Position numbers and translations under genes: made by a program
DNA from: Streptomyces pristinaespiralis
Lineage (GTDB): Bacteria > Actinomycetota > Actinomycetes > Streptomycetales > Streptomycetaceae
Assembly: GCF_001278075.1 (NCBI RefSeq)
Contig: NZ_CP011340.1
Coordinates: 2,666,001 to 2,730,000 of the forward strand
Reading direction: 5' to 3'
Length of the DNA: 64,000 nt
Part shown: positions 40,061 to 48,743 of the stretch, in pieces
How the letters are laid out: each line of letters begins with the position of its first letter
Position numbering within the stretch: position 1 is the stretch's first letter
Notes under the pieces: generated by a model
The model's input: the letters and a program-made list of their open reading frames with translations, nothing else
Database searches by the model: none
What the model was told of the DNA's origin: nothing

Positions 40061-40849
40061 CTAGCGGAAGCGCCAGCCGTGATCCACCGGGCCGATCCCC
40101 GCGCCCAGCGCGAAGCCCGCCGCGATCGCCCCCGTGACGTACTCCTTGGCCGCGTGGACGGCTTCCGGGACGGTCAGGCCCTGTGCCAGACCCGAGGCCA
40201 CCGCGGACGCGAGCGTGCAGCCCGTGCCGTGGGTGTGGCGGTTGTCGTGGCGCGGGGCGCGCAGCCAGTGCTCCTCCTCGCCGTCCGTGAGCAGGTCCAC
40301 CGCGTCGCCGGCCAGGTGCCCGCCCTTGATCAGCGCCCAGCGGGGCCCGAATCCGAGGACGGCCTCCGCGGCCCGGCGCATGCCCGCCTCGTCGCCGACC
40401 TCGATGCCGGTCAGCTGGGCCACCTCGTCCAGGTTGGGCGTGGCCACGGTCGCGGTCGGCAGCAGCTTCGTCCGCAGGGAGTCGAGCGCGGAGGCGGCCA
40501 GCAGCGGGTCACCGTGCTTGGAGACGCCCACCGGGTCGACGACCACGGGCGCGTCCGTGCCGGCGAGCAGCTCCGCGACCGTCTCGACCAGTTCGGCGGA
40601 GGACAGCATCCCGGTCTTCACGGCCTGTACGCCGATGTCGTCGACGACGCTCCGGTACTGGGCGCGCACCGCCTCGACGGGCAGCTCCCACGCGCCCTGG
40701 ACGCCCAGGGAGTTCTGGGCGGTGATCGCGGTCAGCACGCTCATGCCGTGCACACCGAGGGCCAGCATGGTCTTGAGGTCGGCCTGAATGCCCGCACCGC
40801 CGCCGGAATCGGATCCGGCGACGGTGAGCACGCGAGGGGGTATGTCCAT
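40061..40849 (-). CDS. thiD: Hydroxymethylpyrimidine/phosphomethylpyrimidine kinase
   Basis: A 262-residue ribokinase-fold enzyme that makes HMP diphosphate for thiamine synthesis. The N-terminal [20 protein letters not shown] (residues 7-26) is diagnostic. Also seen are ALIKGGHL near 180 and the anion-hole motif [14 protein letters not shown] near 205-218. The start is ATG at 40849, ten bases after thiL, so thiL and thiD form an operon. A heptamer repeat directly follows. Confidence 0.96.
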   Translation of the reverse strand: MDIPPRVLTVAGSDSGGGAGIQADLKTMLALGVHGMSVLTAITAQNSLGVQGAWELPVEAVRAQYRSVVDDIGVQAVKTGMLSSAELVETVAELLAGTDAPVVVDPVGVSKHGDPLLAASALDSLRTKLLPTATVATPNLDEVAQLTGIEVGDEAGMRRAAEAVLGFGPRWALIKGGHLAGDAVDLLTDGEEEHWLRAPRHDNRHTHGTGCTLASAVASGLAQGLTVPEAVHAAKEYVTGAIAAGFALGAGIGPVDHGWRFR

Positions 40850-40859
40850 ACCCGGAAAT

Positions 40860-41831
40860 CTACTTGCCGTCCTCGATGCCCCCGAAGTGGTCCCAGCCGC
40901 CCTTGTTCGTCCACGGAGCCCCGTCGACGGTCACCTGGGGCAGCGCCGACGGGTTGAGCACCTCGCCGATGACCTTCCAGCGGGCGGGCAGCTTCACGTC
41001 CGGCGGGAAGGTGGCCACGATCGCGTGGTCCTCTCCCCCGGTCAGCACCCACTGCAGCGGGTCGACGCCGACGGCCTGGCCGATGTCGCTCATCTGCGTG
41101 GGGATGTCGATGAGACCCGATCTCAGGTCGATCCGGACCTTGCTGGCCTCGGCGATGTGTCCGAGGTCGGCGACGAGCCCGTCGCTGATGTCGCACATCG
41201 CGGTGGCGCCGAGCCCGGCGGCCGCGGGACCCGCGTGGTACGGCGGCTCCGGCCTGCGGTGCGCCTCGACGAAGGCCCGCGGGGAGCGGAAACCGCGCGA
41301 CAGGACGGCGTGCCCGGCCGCTGACCAGCCCAACCAGCCGGTGTAGGCGACGACATCGCCGGACTGCGCGCCCGCGCGGGTCACCGGTTCGTGGTTGCGC
41401 AGATCGCCCAGTGCCGTGATCGCGATGGTGATCGTCTCGCCGCGGACGACGTCGCCGCCGACGACGGCGGCCCCCGCGACCTGGCACTCGTCGCGGATGC
41501 CGTCCATCAGCTCGGTGGCCCAGGTGACGGGAAGTTCGGCCGGGACGACGAGCCCGAGGAGCAGCGCGGTCGGCACGGCGCCCATCGCGGCGATGTCGGC
41601 CAGGTTCTGCGCGGCCGCCTTGCGTCCCACGTCGTACGCGGTGGACCAGTCGCGGCGGAAGTGCCGCCCCTCCAGCAGGATGTCCGTACTGGCCACGACC
41701 CGTCGGTCGGGTGCGGCCACGACCGCGGCGTCGTCGCCCGGTCCGAGCCGCACCGCGGGGGTGGTGGTGAGCTTGGCGGTGAGTTCCTTGATGAGACCGA
41801 ACTCCCCCAACTCGCCCACAGTTCCCTTCAC
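40860..41831 (-). CDS. thiL: Thiamine-monophosphate kinase
   Basis: A 323-residue PurM-like ATPase that phosphorylates thiamine monophosphate to the active diphosphate. Motifs: [11 protein letters not shown] near 28-38, [11 protein letters not shown] near 48-58, GGDVVRGE near 128 and the metal site [11 protein letters not shown] near 220-230. The GTG at 41831 has GGAGAGG seven bases upstream; the frame is open to 42044 but that extension is not family-like. It precedes thiD by ten bases and is divergent from the Lrp-like gene. Confidence 0.95.
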   Translation of the reverse strand: MKGTVGELGEFGLIKELTAKLTTTPAVRLGPGDDAAVVAAPDRRVVASTDILLEGRHFRRDWSTAYDVGRKAAAQNLADIAAMGAVPTALLLGLVVPAELPVTWATELMDGIRDECQVAGAAVVGGDVVRGETITIAITALGDLRNHEPVTRAGAQSGDVVAYTGWLGWSAAGHAVLSRGFRSPRAFVEAHRRPEPPYHAGPAAAGLGATAMCDISDGLVADLGHIAEASKVRIDLRSGLIDIPTQMSDIGQAVGVDPLQWVLTGGEDHAIVATFPPDVKLPARWKVIGEVLNPSALPQVTVDGAPWTNKGGWDHFGGIEDGK

Positions 41832-42070
41832 CGAGTCACCTCTCCTAGTCGTGGACGCCGAGCATGATTGCTGCGGTCGCGAGCTGCCACTGCTGTCGGT
41901 ACCGTCAAGAGATACGTCAACTTCTGTTCGCCGTACGCCACGCTGCGGGCGCCGTCCGCCGCGAGGGTCTCCCCGTGGCCCGCGACGACGCGATACCGTG
42001 GCGACCCCTCTCCCTGGGATCTCCCCACCGACGGTAGGGGACATGATCCTCGTGCCGCCCTGGAGGCTCC

Positions 42071-42304
42071 GTGGTACAGGCGTACATCCTCATTCAGACC
42101 GAGGTGGGCAAGGCGTCGACAGTCGCCGAGGCCATCGGAAAGATTCCCGGTGTGATCCAGGCCGAGGATGTGACCGGGCCGTACGACGTGATCGTGCGCG
42201 CGCAGGCCGACACCGTCGACGACCTGGGTCGCATGGTGGTCGCCAAGGTCCAGCAAGTGGACGGCATCACCCGCACCCTGACCTGCCCGGTCGTGCACAT
42301 CTAG
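42071..42304 (+). CDS. Stand-alone Lrp/AsnC ligand-binding (RAM) domain protein
   Basis: A 77-residue protein consisting only of the alpha-beta regulatory domain of Lrp/AsnC regulators (VQAYILIQTEVGKASTVAEA), with no helix-turn-helix. Such proteins form ring oligomers and bind amino acids; they may modulate other regulators. The GTG at 42071 has GGAGG close upstream. It is followed after 20 bp by the DUF3515 lipoprotein gene on the same strand. Confidence 0.92.
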   Translation: MVQAYILIQTEVGKASTVAEAIGKIPGVIQAEDVTGPYDVIVRAQADTVDDLGRMVVAKVQQVDGITRTLTCPVVHI

Positions 42305-42324
42305 CCCCCGTCTACCCTTGGCCG

Positions 42325-42795
42325 GTGACGTCTTTCGGCCGCCGGTCCCTGATCCTGTCCGCAGCCGCCGTACTGGTGGCCGCCGCGGGCTGCTCCTCCA
42401 CGGACGCGTCGGCGTCGATCACGGTTCCCAGCCCCCCGGCCGAGGAAGCGGCCCTGTGCCGCGCGCTGGACGGGGAGCTGCCGGACTCGGTCGACGGGCA
42501 CGACCGCGACGACCCCGAGCCGTCGTCCGAACTCACCGCCGGCTGGGGCGATGCCGCGATCGTACTGCGCTGCGGTGTGGCCCGGCCGGTGGGGATGAGC
42601 GATCCGCAGGGACAGGGGGTCGAGGTGGACGGCGTCAACTGGCTGCTGGAGGAGCGGGACGACGGCCCCCGCTTCACCACCACGTACCGCGAGACGTACG
42701 TGGAGGTCACCCTCGGCGGCCGGTACATGCACGACATCGGCCCGCTCACAGACCTGGCCGGGCCCGTCAAGAAGACGGTCCCGGCCACGCTTTGA
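42325..42795 (+). CDS. DUF3515 lipoprotein
   Basis: 156 residues with a lipoprotein signal: Arg-rich start, hydrophobic core (LILSAAAVLVAAAGC) and a lipobox AAGC giving a mature Cys near residue 23. The outer domain has two more cysteines (ALCRAL, VLRCGVA) and fits the actinobacterial DUF3515 family, whose function is unknown. GTG start at 42325. It follows the Lrp-like gene by 20 bp and converges on ddl. Confidence 0.85.
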   Translation: MTSFGRRSLILSAAAVLVAAAGCSSTDASASITVPSPPAEEAALCRALDGELPDSVDGHDRDDPEPSSELTAGWGDAAIVLRCGVARPVGMSDPQGQGVEVDGVNWLLEERDDGPRFTTTYRETYVEVTLGGRYMHDIGPLTDLAGPVKKTVPATL

Positions 42796-42831
42796 CCTAC
42801 GGGTCCCTCACCGCAGCGGGCTGCGCGTCCC

Positions 42832-43989
42832 TCAGCGCAGTCCCGTCGAGCGGGTCAGGGCGGCCTGGATCAGCCGGTCCACCAGTTCGGTGTAGGCGAC
42901 GCCGCTCTCCTGCCACATCCGCGGGTACATGGAGATCGGGGTGAAGCCCGGCATGGTGTTGATCTCGTTGATGACGAACTCGCCGTCCTCCGTGAGGAAG
43001 AAGTCCGCGCGGACCAGGCCCTCGCACGACGCCGCGTCGAACGCCGCGACCGCCAGCCGCTGCACCTCTGCGGTCTGCTCGTCGGTGAGCGGGGCGGGGA
43101 CCAGACCGGCCGCCGAGTCGATGTACTTGGCCTCGAAGTCGTAGAAGTCGTGGGAGGTCACCGGCGGGATCTCGGCCGGGACACTGGCGCGCGGGCCGTC
43201 CTCGAACTCGAGCACGCCGCACTCGATCTCACGGCCCCGCAGCAGCGACTCCACGAGGATCTTGGGGTCGTGGCGCTGCGCCTCGGCGATCGCGTCGTCC
43301 AGCCCCGCCAGGTCGTCGACCTTGGTGATGCCCATGGAGGAACCGCCGCGGGCGGGCTTGATGAACAGCGGCCAGCCGTGCTCGCCCGCGAAGTCCACGA
43401 TCTTCTTACGGGCGGCCGCCGGGTCGTTCGCCCACTCGCGCGGCCGGATCACCTCGTAGGGGCCGACGGGCAGGCCGAAGGAGACGAAGACCCGCTTCAT
43501 GTACTCCTTGTCCTGGCCGACGGCCGAGGCGAGCACACCGGAGCCGACGTACGGGACGCCGGAGAGTTCGAGCAGGCCCTGGAGCGTGCCGTCCTCGCCG
43601 TACGGGCCGTGCAGCATGGGGAAGACGGCGTCGACCTCGCCGAGCGCCTTGGGCACGGAGCCGGGCTCGCTGTAGACGACCTCACGGCTGCCGGGGTCGA
43701 CGGAGAGCACCACGCCGCCCTCGTCGGACTCTGCGAGCTCCTCGACGTTCGGCGTCCGGCGGTCGGTGATCGCCATCCGCTCCGGCTCGTCGGCGGTGAG
43801 CGCCCACCGGCCGTCGGCGGTGATGCCGATCGGCAGGACGTCGTACTTGGTGCGGTCGATGGCCCGCAGCACCGCGCCCGCGGTGACCACGGAGATCCCG
43901 TGTTCGGAGCTGCGGCCGCCGAAGACGACGGCTACGCGCGGCTTGCGGAGCTGCTGCTCGGGGCTCTGGGGGAGGTTCTCGGTGCTCAT
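42832..43989 (-). CDS. ddl: D-alanine-D-alanine ligase
   Basis: A 385-residue ATP-grasp enzyme that makes D-Ala-D-Ala for peptidoglycan. Motifs: VAVVFGGRSSEHGIS near 19-33, LHGPYGEDGTLQG near 125, KPARGGSSMGI near 198 and INEINTMPGFT near 340. The omega-loop tyrosine in FEAKYIDSAAG points to D-Ala as second substrate, not D-lactate, so this is the housekeeping ligase and not a vancomycin-resistance type. gpsA lies 34 bp upstream in the same direction. Confidence 0.97.
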   Translation of the reverse strand: MSTENLPQSPEQQLRKPRVAVVFGGRSSEHGISVVTAGAVLRAIDRTKYDVLPIGITADGRWALTADEPERMAITDRRTPNVEELAESDEGGVVLSVDPGSREVVYSEPGSVPKALGEVDAVFPMLHGPYGEDGTLQGLLELSGVPYVGSGVLASAVGQDKEYMKRVFVSFGLPVGPYEVIRPREWANDPAAARKKIVDFAGEHGWPLFIKPARGGSSMGITKVDDLAGLDDAIAEAQRHDPKILVESLLRGREIECGVLEFEDGPRASVPAEIPPVTSHDFYDFEAKYIDSAAGLVPAPLTDEQTAEVQRLAVAAFDAASCEGLVRADFFLTEDGEFVINEINTMPGFTPISMYPRMWQESGVAYTELVDRLIQAALTRSTGLR

Positions 43990-44023
43990 ATCGCGATGAG
44001 ACTACCCGCTGGTTCGAACGACG

Positions 44024-45034
44024 TCAGCGTCGCTCGGGCTTGGCGGCGCGGGACATCAACTCCTTGAGAGCAACGACCGGCGGCTTCCCCTCGTGCACGA
44101 TGCCGACGACCGTTTCCGTGATCGGCATGTCCACTCCGTGCCGGCGGGCCAGGTCCAGCACCGACTCGCAGGACTTGACGCCCTCCGCGGTCTGCCTGGT
44201 GACGGCGATGGTCTCCTGGAGCGTCATCCCGCGGCCCAGGTTGGTGCCGAAGGTGTGGTTGCGGGACAGCGGCGACGAGCAGGTCGCCACCAGGTCGCCG
44301 AGGCCCGCGAGCCCGGAGAACGTCAGCGGGTCGGCGCCCATGGCGAGGCCCAGCCGCGTGGTCTCCGCGAGACCACGGGTGATCAGGGAGCCCTTGGCGT
44401 TGTCGCCGAGCCCCATGCCGTCGGCGATGCCGACGGCGAGGCCGATGACGTTCTTGACCGCACCGCCCAGTTCGCAGCCCACCACGTCGGTGTTGGTGTA
44501 CGGGCGGAAGTAGGGGGTGTGACAGGCCGCCTGGAGACGTTGCGCGACGGCCTCGTCACGGCAGGCGACCACGGCGGCGGCGGGCCGGCGCTGCGCGATC
44601 TCCTTGGCGAGGTTGGGGCCGGTGACCACGGCGACGCGGTCGGCCGGCACGTGCGCGACCTCCTCGACGACCTCGCTCATCCGCTTGGCGGTGCCGAGTT
44701 CGACGCCCTTCATCAGGGAGACGAGCACGGTGTCGGCGGGCAGCTTCGGCGCCCATGCGGCGAGATTGCCGCGCAGTGTCTGGGAAGGGACGGCGAGGAC
44801 GGTGAAGTCGGCCTCGTGCAGCGCCTCCGCCGGGTCCGTGGTGGCCCGCAGTTTCTGCGGGAGCTCGATCCCGGGCAGATAGTCGGGGTTGGTGCGGGTG
44901 GTGTTGACGGCGTCGACGAGGTTGGCGCGGCGTCCCCACAGGGTCACCTCGCAGCCGGCGTCCGCCAGCACCATGCCGAACGCCGTGCCCCACGAGCCCG
45001 TTCCGAAGACGGCGGCCTTGACCGGCTTTGTCAC
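44024..45034 (-). CDS. gpsA: Glycerol-3-phosphate dehydrogenase (NAD(P)+)
   Basis: 336 residues; reduces dihydroxyacetone phosphate to glycerol-3-phosphate for phospholipids. The N-terminal Rossmann motif is AVFGTGSWGTAFGMVLADAG. GGAVKNVIGLAVGIADG near 190 carries the catalytic lysine. The start is GTG at 45034, overlapping the plsC stop (GTGA), so acyltransferase and G3P supply are translationally coupled. ddl follows. Confidence 0.97.
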   Translation of the reverse strand: MTKPVKAAVFGTGSWGTAFGMVLADAGCEVTLWGRRANLVDAVNTTRTNPDYLPGIELPQKLRATTDPAEALHEADFTVLAVPSQTLRGNLAAWAPKLPADTVLVSLMKGVELGTAKRMSEVVEEVAHVPADRVAVVTGPNLAKEIAQRRPAAAVVACRDEAVAQRLQAACHTPYFRPYTNTDVVGCELGGAVKNVIGLAVGIADGMGLGDNAKGSLITRGLAETTRLGLAMGADPLTFSGLAGLGDLVATCSSPLSRNHTFGTNLGRGMTLQETIAVTRQTAEGVKSCESVLDLARRHGVDMPITETVVGIVHEGKPPVVALKELMSRAAKPERR

Positions 45035-45783
45035 TTCGCTTCCTCCCCGGCGGCCTTGCGGCGCTGCTCCGCGCGGACTTCGCGCAGATCGAAGGGCTTA
45101 TCCGGCGCCTTCTCGCCGCGCAGCTCCTCGAGCTGCTCCGTGACCGCGGCCATGATGGCCTCGGTCGCGGCCTTCAGGACTTCCGGCGTGGGGTCCAGGT
45201 CGTAGAAGCGTGAAAGATCGACCGGCGGGCCGGCCTGGACCTGGAGCGTCTTGCGCGGGAAGAGCCGGACCTTGTTCTCCTTGGCGTACGGCGGCATCGC
45301 CAAGTTGGCGCCCCACTGGGCGACGGGGATGACCGGTGCCTTGGTCTGCAGGGCGGCGCGTGCCACACCCGTCTTGGCGGTCATCGGCCACATCGCGGGA
45401 TCGCGGGTGAGCGTGCCCTCCGGGTAGAAGGCGACGCACTCGCCGCGCTCGACCGCGTCGACGGCGGCCCGGAAGGCGCCGACCGCGTTGGACGACTCGC
45501 GGTAGACGGGGATCTGCCGGGTGCCCCGCAGCAGGACCCCGACGACGGGCGTCTTGAACAGCGCGGCTTTGGCCAGGAACCGCGGGACCCGTCCGGTGTT
45601 GTACTGGAAGTGCCCGTACGAGAACATGTCGAGGTACGAGTTGTGGTTGATGGCAGTGATGAATCCGCCCTCGACCGGAATGTGTTCCGTTCCCCGCCAG
45701 TCCCGCTTGAACAGAAGCAACAGCGGCGGCTTTGCGATGACCGCGGCCAGGCGGTACCAGAAGCCGATTCTACGGCGGGACAC
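45031..45783 (-). CDS. plsC: 1-acylglycerol-3-phosphate acyltransferase
   Basis: A 250-residue PlsC-type acyltransferase that makes phosphatidic acid. The catalytic HX4D motif is HNSYLD within AINHNSYLDMF near 45-54. The substrate motif FYPEGTLTRD is near 119. The N-terminus is hydrophobic (YRLAAVIAKPPLLLLF) and the C-terminus charged. GTG start at 45783. It is first in the plsC-gpsA-ddl series and divergent from cofC. Confidence 0.94.
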   Translation of the reverse strand: MSRRRIGFWYRLAAVIAKPPLLLLFKRDWRGTEHIPVEGGFITAINHNSYLDMFSYGHFQYNTGRVPRFLAKAALFKTPVVGVLLRGTRQIPVYRESSNAVGAFRAAVDAVERGECVAFYPEGTLTRDPAMWPMTAKTGVARAALQTKAPVIPVAQWGANLAMPPYAKENKVRLFPRKTLQVQAGPPVDLSRFYDLDPTPEVLKAATEAIMAAVTEQLEELRGEKAPDKPFDLREVRAEQRRKAAGEEAK

Positions 45784-45931
45784 TCGGACACCTTCCTCTT
45801 ACGACCGGGCTATTGCCTGGCTGCTGGGGGTCAAGTGTCGCCCCAGGCCTCTGGTCTGTCGAGAACACGGTACGCCCCGGCCGCGGCCCCTCCCCTCGGG
45901 ACCTTCTCCGATCCGGGCGACAATGGGCCCG

Positions 45932-46654
45932 ATGCGCATGGACCAAGAGTTCAACACGGACACGGAGCCGGTCCCCCTGCCTGCCCTCGTCTGGTCCCTG
46001 GTCGTACCCCTGAAGCCGCTGGCCCTGGCCAAGAGCCGGCTGGCGGGAGCGGCGGACGACAGGCTGCGGCCCCGTCTCGCCCTCGCGTTCGCCCAGGACA
46101 CCGTGGCGGCCGCGCTGGCCTGCCCGGCCGTGCGGGATGTGGCGGTCGTCACGGACGATCCGGCCGCCGCGGCCGGACTCACGGCGCTGGGGGCGAGGAT
46201 CGTGCCGGACTCCCCCGCCGCGGGCCTCAACGCGGCGCTGGCGCACGGCGCCGAAGTGGTGCGTGCCGCGCGCCCCTCCGCGGCGGTCGCCGCGCTCAAC
46301 GCCGACCTGCCCGCATTGCGTACCGCCGAATTGGCGAGAGCGCTGGCAGCGGCTTCGGTATTTACCCGGGCATTTCTGACGGATGCGGCCGGAATCGGCA
46401 CGACTTTGCTCTGTGCCCGGCCGGGCGCGGAATTGCGCCCGGCTTTCGGCGGCCCTTCGCGCCTTGCGCATTTGGCTTCCGGTGCCACGGAAATCATGTC
46501 CGACGGCCTTGATTCCGTGCGCCAGGACGTGGACACCGGGGAGGATCTGGCCGCCGCGCTCGCCCTGGGCGTGGGCCGGCACACCGCGGGCCGCCTCGCG
46601 GCCGGCGCCCCGGCCGTGCCGAGGAAGCACGCCCGGCAGGGGCATGTGCCGTGA
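45932..46654 (+). CDS. cofC: Phospholactate/phosphoenolpyruvate guanylyltransferase (CofC/FbiD)
   Basis: About 240 residues; activates 2-phospholactate or PEP with GTP in coenzyme F420 synthesis. Family pattern: VVPLKPLALAKSRLAG near 25-40, VAVVTDDPAAAAG near 71 and AALNADLPALRTAEL near 120. The distal DTGEDLAAALALG is typical. Three in-frame ATGs (45923, 45932, 45938) compete and none has a clear ribosome binding site. The stretch 46320-46500 has more A/T at third positions than its neighbours. It is divergent from plsC. Confidence 0.9.
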   Translation: MRMDQEFNTDTEPVPLPALVWSLVVPLKPLALAKSRLAGAADDRLRPRLALAFAQDTVAAALACPAVRDVAVVTDDPAAAAGLTALGARIVPDSPAAGLNAALAHGAEVVRAARPSAAVAALNADLPALRTAELARALAAASVFTRAFLTDAAGIGTTLLCARPGAELRPAFGGPSRLAHLASGATEIMSDGLDSVRQDVDTGEDLAAALALGVGRHTAGRLAAGAPAVPRKHARQGHVP

Positions 46655-46694
46655 CCGGCGGCGTCCGCCCGGCGGGGAGCACTAGGCTGACGCC

Positions 46695-46898
46695 ATGCAG
46701 GCGACCTCGTACACCTACGACCCCGAGACCCGCAGCGGCAGTGTGCTGCTGGACGACGGCACCCCCGTGGACTTCGACGCGGCGGCCTTCGACGCGGGCG
46801 GCCTGCGGCTGCTGCGCCCGGGGCAGCGGGTGCGGATCGAGACCGAGGGTGAGGGCGAGAGCCGCCGCGTCACGCTGGTGACGCTGTACACGTTCTGA
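46695..46898 (+). CDS. Small cold-shock-domain-like protein
   Basis: A 67-residue protein patterned like a compact OB or cold-shock fold (SGSVLLDDGTPVDFDAAAF, then LRPGQRVRIETEGEG and VTLVTLYTF), without the RNP aromatic motifs of true Csp proteins. Conserved small proteins of this kind occur in streptomycetes (recall); the function is unknown. ATG start at 46695, 40 bp after cofC, likely co-transcribed. Confidence 0.75.
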   Translation: MQATSYTYDPETRSGSVLLDDGTPVDFDAAAFDAGGLRLLRPGQRVRIETEGEGESRRVTLVTLYTF

Positions 46899-46931
46899 GG
46901 GCGCCGCCCGTACGGTGCCGAAGACACGCCG

Positions 46932-46962
46932 CGGGCCGGTCTCCCAGTGGGAGACCGGCCCG
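46932..46962. terminator. Bidirectional hairpin between small Csp-like gene and hupS
   Basis: A perfect 14-bp stem (CGGGCCGGTCTCCC) with a 3-nt loop between convergent genes. Confidence 0.8.
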
Positions 46963-47018
46963 GCGCGTGAGTGGCTGTGCGGCGCTCGGCCGCTTGTTCC
47001 GGTGTCGCGCCCTCGGCG

Positions 47019-47669
47019 CTACTTGTTCCTCGAGGTCGTCTTCTTGGCGGTGGTCTTGCGCGCCGTGGTCTTCTTGGCCGGCGCCTTCTTGGCCGTGGCC
47101 TTCTTGGCCGGGGCGGTCTTCTTCGCCGTGGCCTTCTTGGCGGTGGTCTTCGCCGGGGTCGCCTTCTTCGTGGCGGCCGTGGTCTTCTTGGCGGTCGTCT
47201 TGGCCGTCGACTTCTTCGCTGCCGCGGTGGTCTTCTTCGCGGCGGTCTTCTTGGCGCCCGTGGTCGTCTTCTTCGCCGCGGTCCTCTTCGCGGCGGCCTT
47301 CTTGGCCGCGGACTTGGCGATGGTGGGCGGCGGGCCGGAGAGGCTCCCCTTGGGGGCCTTCTTGACCGCGACCTCGCCTCCCTTGGGGAGCTTCTTCGAG
47401 CCGCTGACCAGGTCCTTGAAGCCCTGCCCCGCGCGGAACCGCGGCACGGACGTCTTCTTGACCCGGACACGCTCGCCGGTCTGCGGGTTGCGGGCGTAGC
47501 GAGCGGGGCGGTCGACCTTCTCGAACGAGCCGAAGCCGGTGACCGAGACCCGGTCTCCGGCGACCGTTGCGCGGACGATCGCGTCAAGCACCGCGTCGAC
47601 GGCGTCAGCGGCCTGCTGACGCCCGCCGAGCTTGTCGGCAATCGCTTCTACGAGCTGCGCCTTGTTCAC
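47019..47669 (-). CDS. hupS: HU-family nucleoid protein with histone H1-like tail (HupS)
   Basis: 216 residues: an N-terminal HU fold (residues 1-94; MNKAQLVEAIADKLGG, GFGSFEKVDRPARYARNPQTG, PRFRAGQGFKDLV) and a 100-residue C-terminal tail of alternating Lys/Ala/Thr/Pro (KKTTAAAKKSTAKTTAKK) like histone H1. In Streptomyces, HupS helps compact the nucleoid in spores. Transcription is leftward from a candidate promoter at 47723-47751. The next upstream gene is the 75-residue hypothetical. Confidence 0.97.
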   Translation of the reverse strand: MNKAQLVEAIADKLGGRQQAADAVDAVLDAIVRATVAGDRVSVTGFGSFEKVDRPARYARNPQTGERVRVKKTSVPRFRAGQGFKDLVSGSKKLPKGGEVAVKKAPKGSLSGPPPTIAKSAAKKAAAKRTAAKKTTTGAKKTAAKKTTAAAKKSTAKTTAKKTTAATKKATPAKTTAKKATAKKTAPAKKATAKKAPAKKTTARKTTAKKTTSRNK

Positions 47670-47722
47670 GTCTTCCCCTTCGGAGACATTTGGCCGGAAC
47701 GATCGCGTCCTGGCTTTTTCGC

Positions 47723-47751
47723 ACGTTAGGCAGATATATACCGCAAATCAA
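47723..47751 (-). promoter_or_regulatory. Predicted hupS promoter
   Basis: Minus-strand TTGATT (47746-47751), 17-bp spacer with a TATATAT run, TAACGT (47723-47728), about 54 bp before the ATG, in an unusually AT-rich stretch. Confidence 0.5.
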
Positions 47752-47812
47752 ACACGAAACGGGCTAATCACCCTAGTGCCGCAACGAAGTCGACCTCGGC
47801 GGAGTTCTGAGG

Positions 47813-48040
47813 TCAGCCGCCTTCGGGGAATCGACCCTCTTCCAGGTCCTTCATCAACCGGTCCAGACGCGTTGCCGCGCCGGGGAGATCGTGCTTCGCC
47901 GCCGCCGTGATGACCAGCAGCTTCCGGGACAGCGCCATCCTTACGCCCTCCGGGACTTGCAGTTCGCGCACCGTTGTGTGCGCTTCCTTCAACCGGGCCG
48001 CGACCGCCTCGTAGAGCTCGAGTTGGCTGTCGCGTTCCAT
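47813..48040 (-). CDS. Small conserved helical protein, function unknown
   Basis: 75 residues, predicted all helical (MERDSQLELYEAVAARLKEA and then VRMALSRKLLVITAAAKHDL). It resembles small conserved actinobacterial proteins located next to hupS; I know no function. ATG at 48040; a longer frame to 48091 exists. It is separated from leuD by a strong hairpin. Confidence 0.78.
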   Translation of the reverse strand: MERDSQLELYEAVAARLKEAHTTVRELQVPEGVRMALSRKLLVITAAAKHDLPGAATRLDRLMKDLEEGRFPEGG

Positions 48041-48094
48041 GCACCGATTGTGCCATCTGGGGCGAGTTGTCGCCCCACGGGGCCTCAACATACG

Positions 48095-48128
48095 ACTGCG
48101 CCCCTCGCCTTCCGGCGAGGGGCGCAGT
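48095..48128 (-). terminator. Terminator hairpin after leuD
   Basis: A perfect 15-bp stem (ACTGCGCCCCTCGCC) with a 4-nt loop, 17 bp beyond the leuD stop codon. Confidence 0.85.
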
Positions 48129-48144
48129 TCGGGAAAACCGCTGC

Positions 48145-48738
48145 TCAGGCGTCAATTGTGCGGGGCTTGAAGGCCGGCCGGCCCGCCTCGTACGCCGCGA
48201 TGTCCGCTTCGTTCTGAAGGGTGAGGCTGATGTCGTCGAGCCCGTTCAGCAGTCGCCAGCGGGCGTTCTCGTCGAGCTCGAAGTCGGCGGTGATTCCGGG
48301 CGCGAGGACCTGTCGCTTCTCGAGGTCGACGGTGATCTCGACCGTCGGATCGGTCTCCGTCAGCTCCCACAGCGCGTCCACGACGGACTGCTCGAGGACC
48401 ACTGTCAGCAGGCCGTTCTTCAGGGAGTTGCCACGGAAGATGTCGGCGAAGCGGGAGGAGATGACGGCCTTGAAACCGTAGTTCTGCAGGGCCCAGACGG
48501 CGTGTTCGCGCGACGATCCGGTGCCGAAGTCGGGTCCGGCGACCAGAACGGAGGCGCCGCTCCGCTCGGGGCGGTTGAGGACGAACTGGGGGTCCTTGCG
48601 CCAGGCCTCGAACAGCCCGTCCTCGAAGCCGTCGCGGGTGACCTTCTTCAGCCAGTGCGCCGGGATGATCTGGTCGGTGTCGACGTTGCTGCGGCGCAGC
48701 GGGACGGCCCGGCCGGTGTGCGTGGTGAAAGCTTCCAT
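48145..48738 (-). CDS. leuD: 3-isopropylmalate dehydratase small subunit
   Basis: A 197-residue swivel domain that completes the LeuCD isomerase of leucine synthesis. Signature: [13 protein letters not shown] near 19-31 and [17 protein letters not shown] near 68-84. It follows leuC by 5 bp in one operon and ends at a strong hairpin. Expression is probably set by NdgR through the leuC promoter. Confidence 0.97.
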   Translation of the reverse strand: MEAFTTHTGRAVPLRRSNVDTDQIIPAHWLKKVTRDGFEDGLFEAWRKDPQFVLNRPERSGASVLVAGPDFGTGSSREHAVWALQNYGFKAVISSRFADIFRGNSLKNGLLTVVLEQSVVDALWELTETDPTVEITVDLEKRQVLAPGITADFELDENARWRLLNGLDDISLTLQNEADIAAYEAGRPAFKPRTIDA

Positions 48739-48743
48739 GGTGT

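Noticed and set aside
42071..42304. Lrp-like protein as a DNA-binding transcription factor
   Set aside because: The 77-residue protein has only the ligand-binding domain; no helix-turn-helix can be found in frame upstream.
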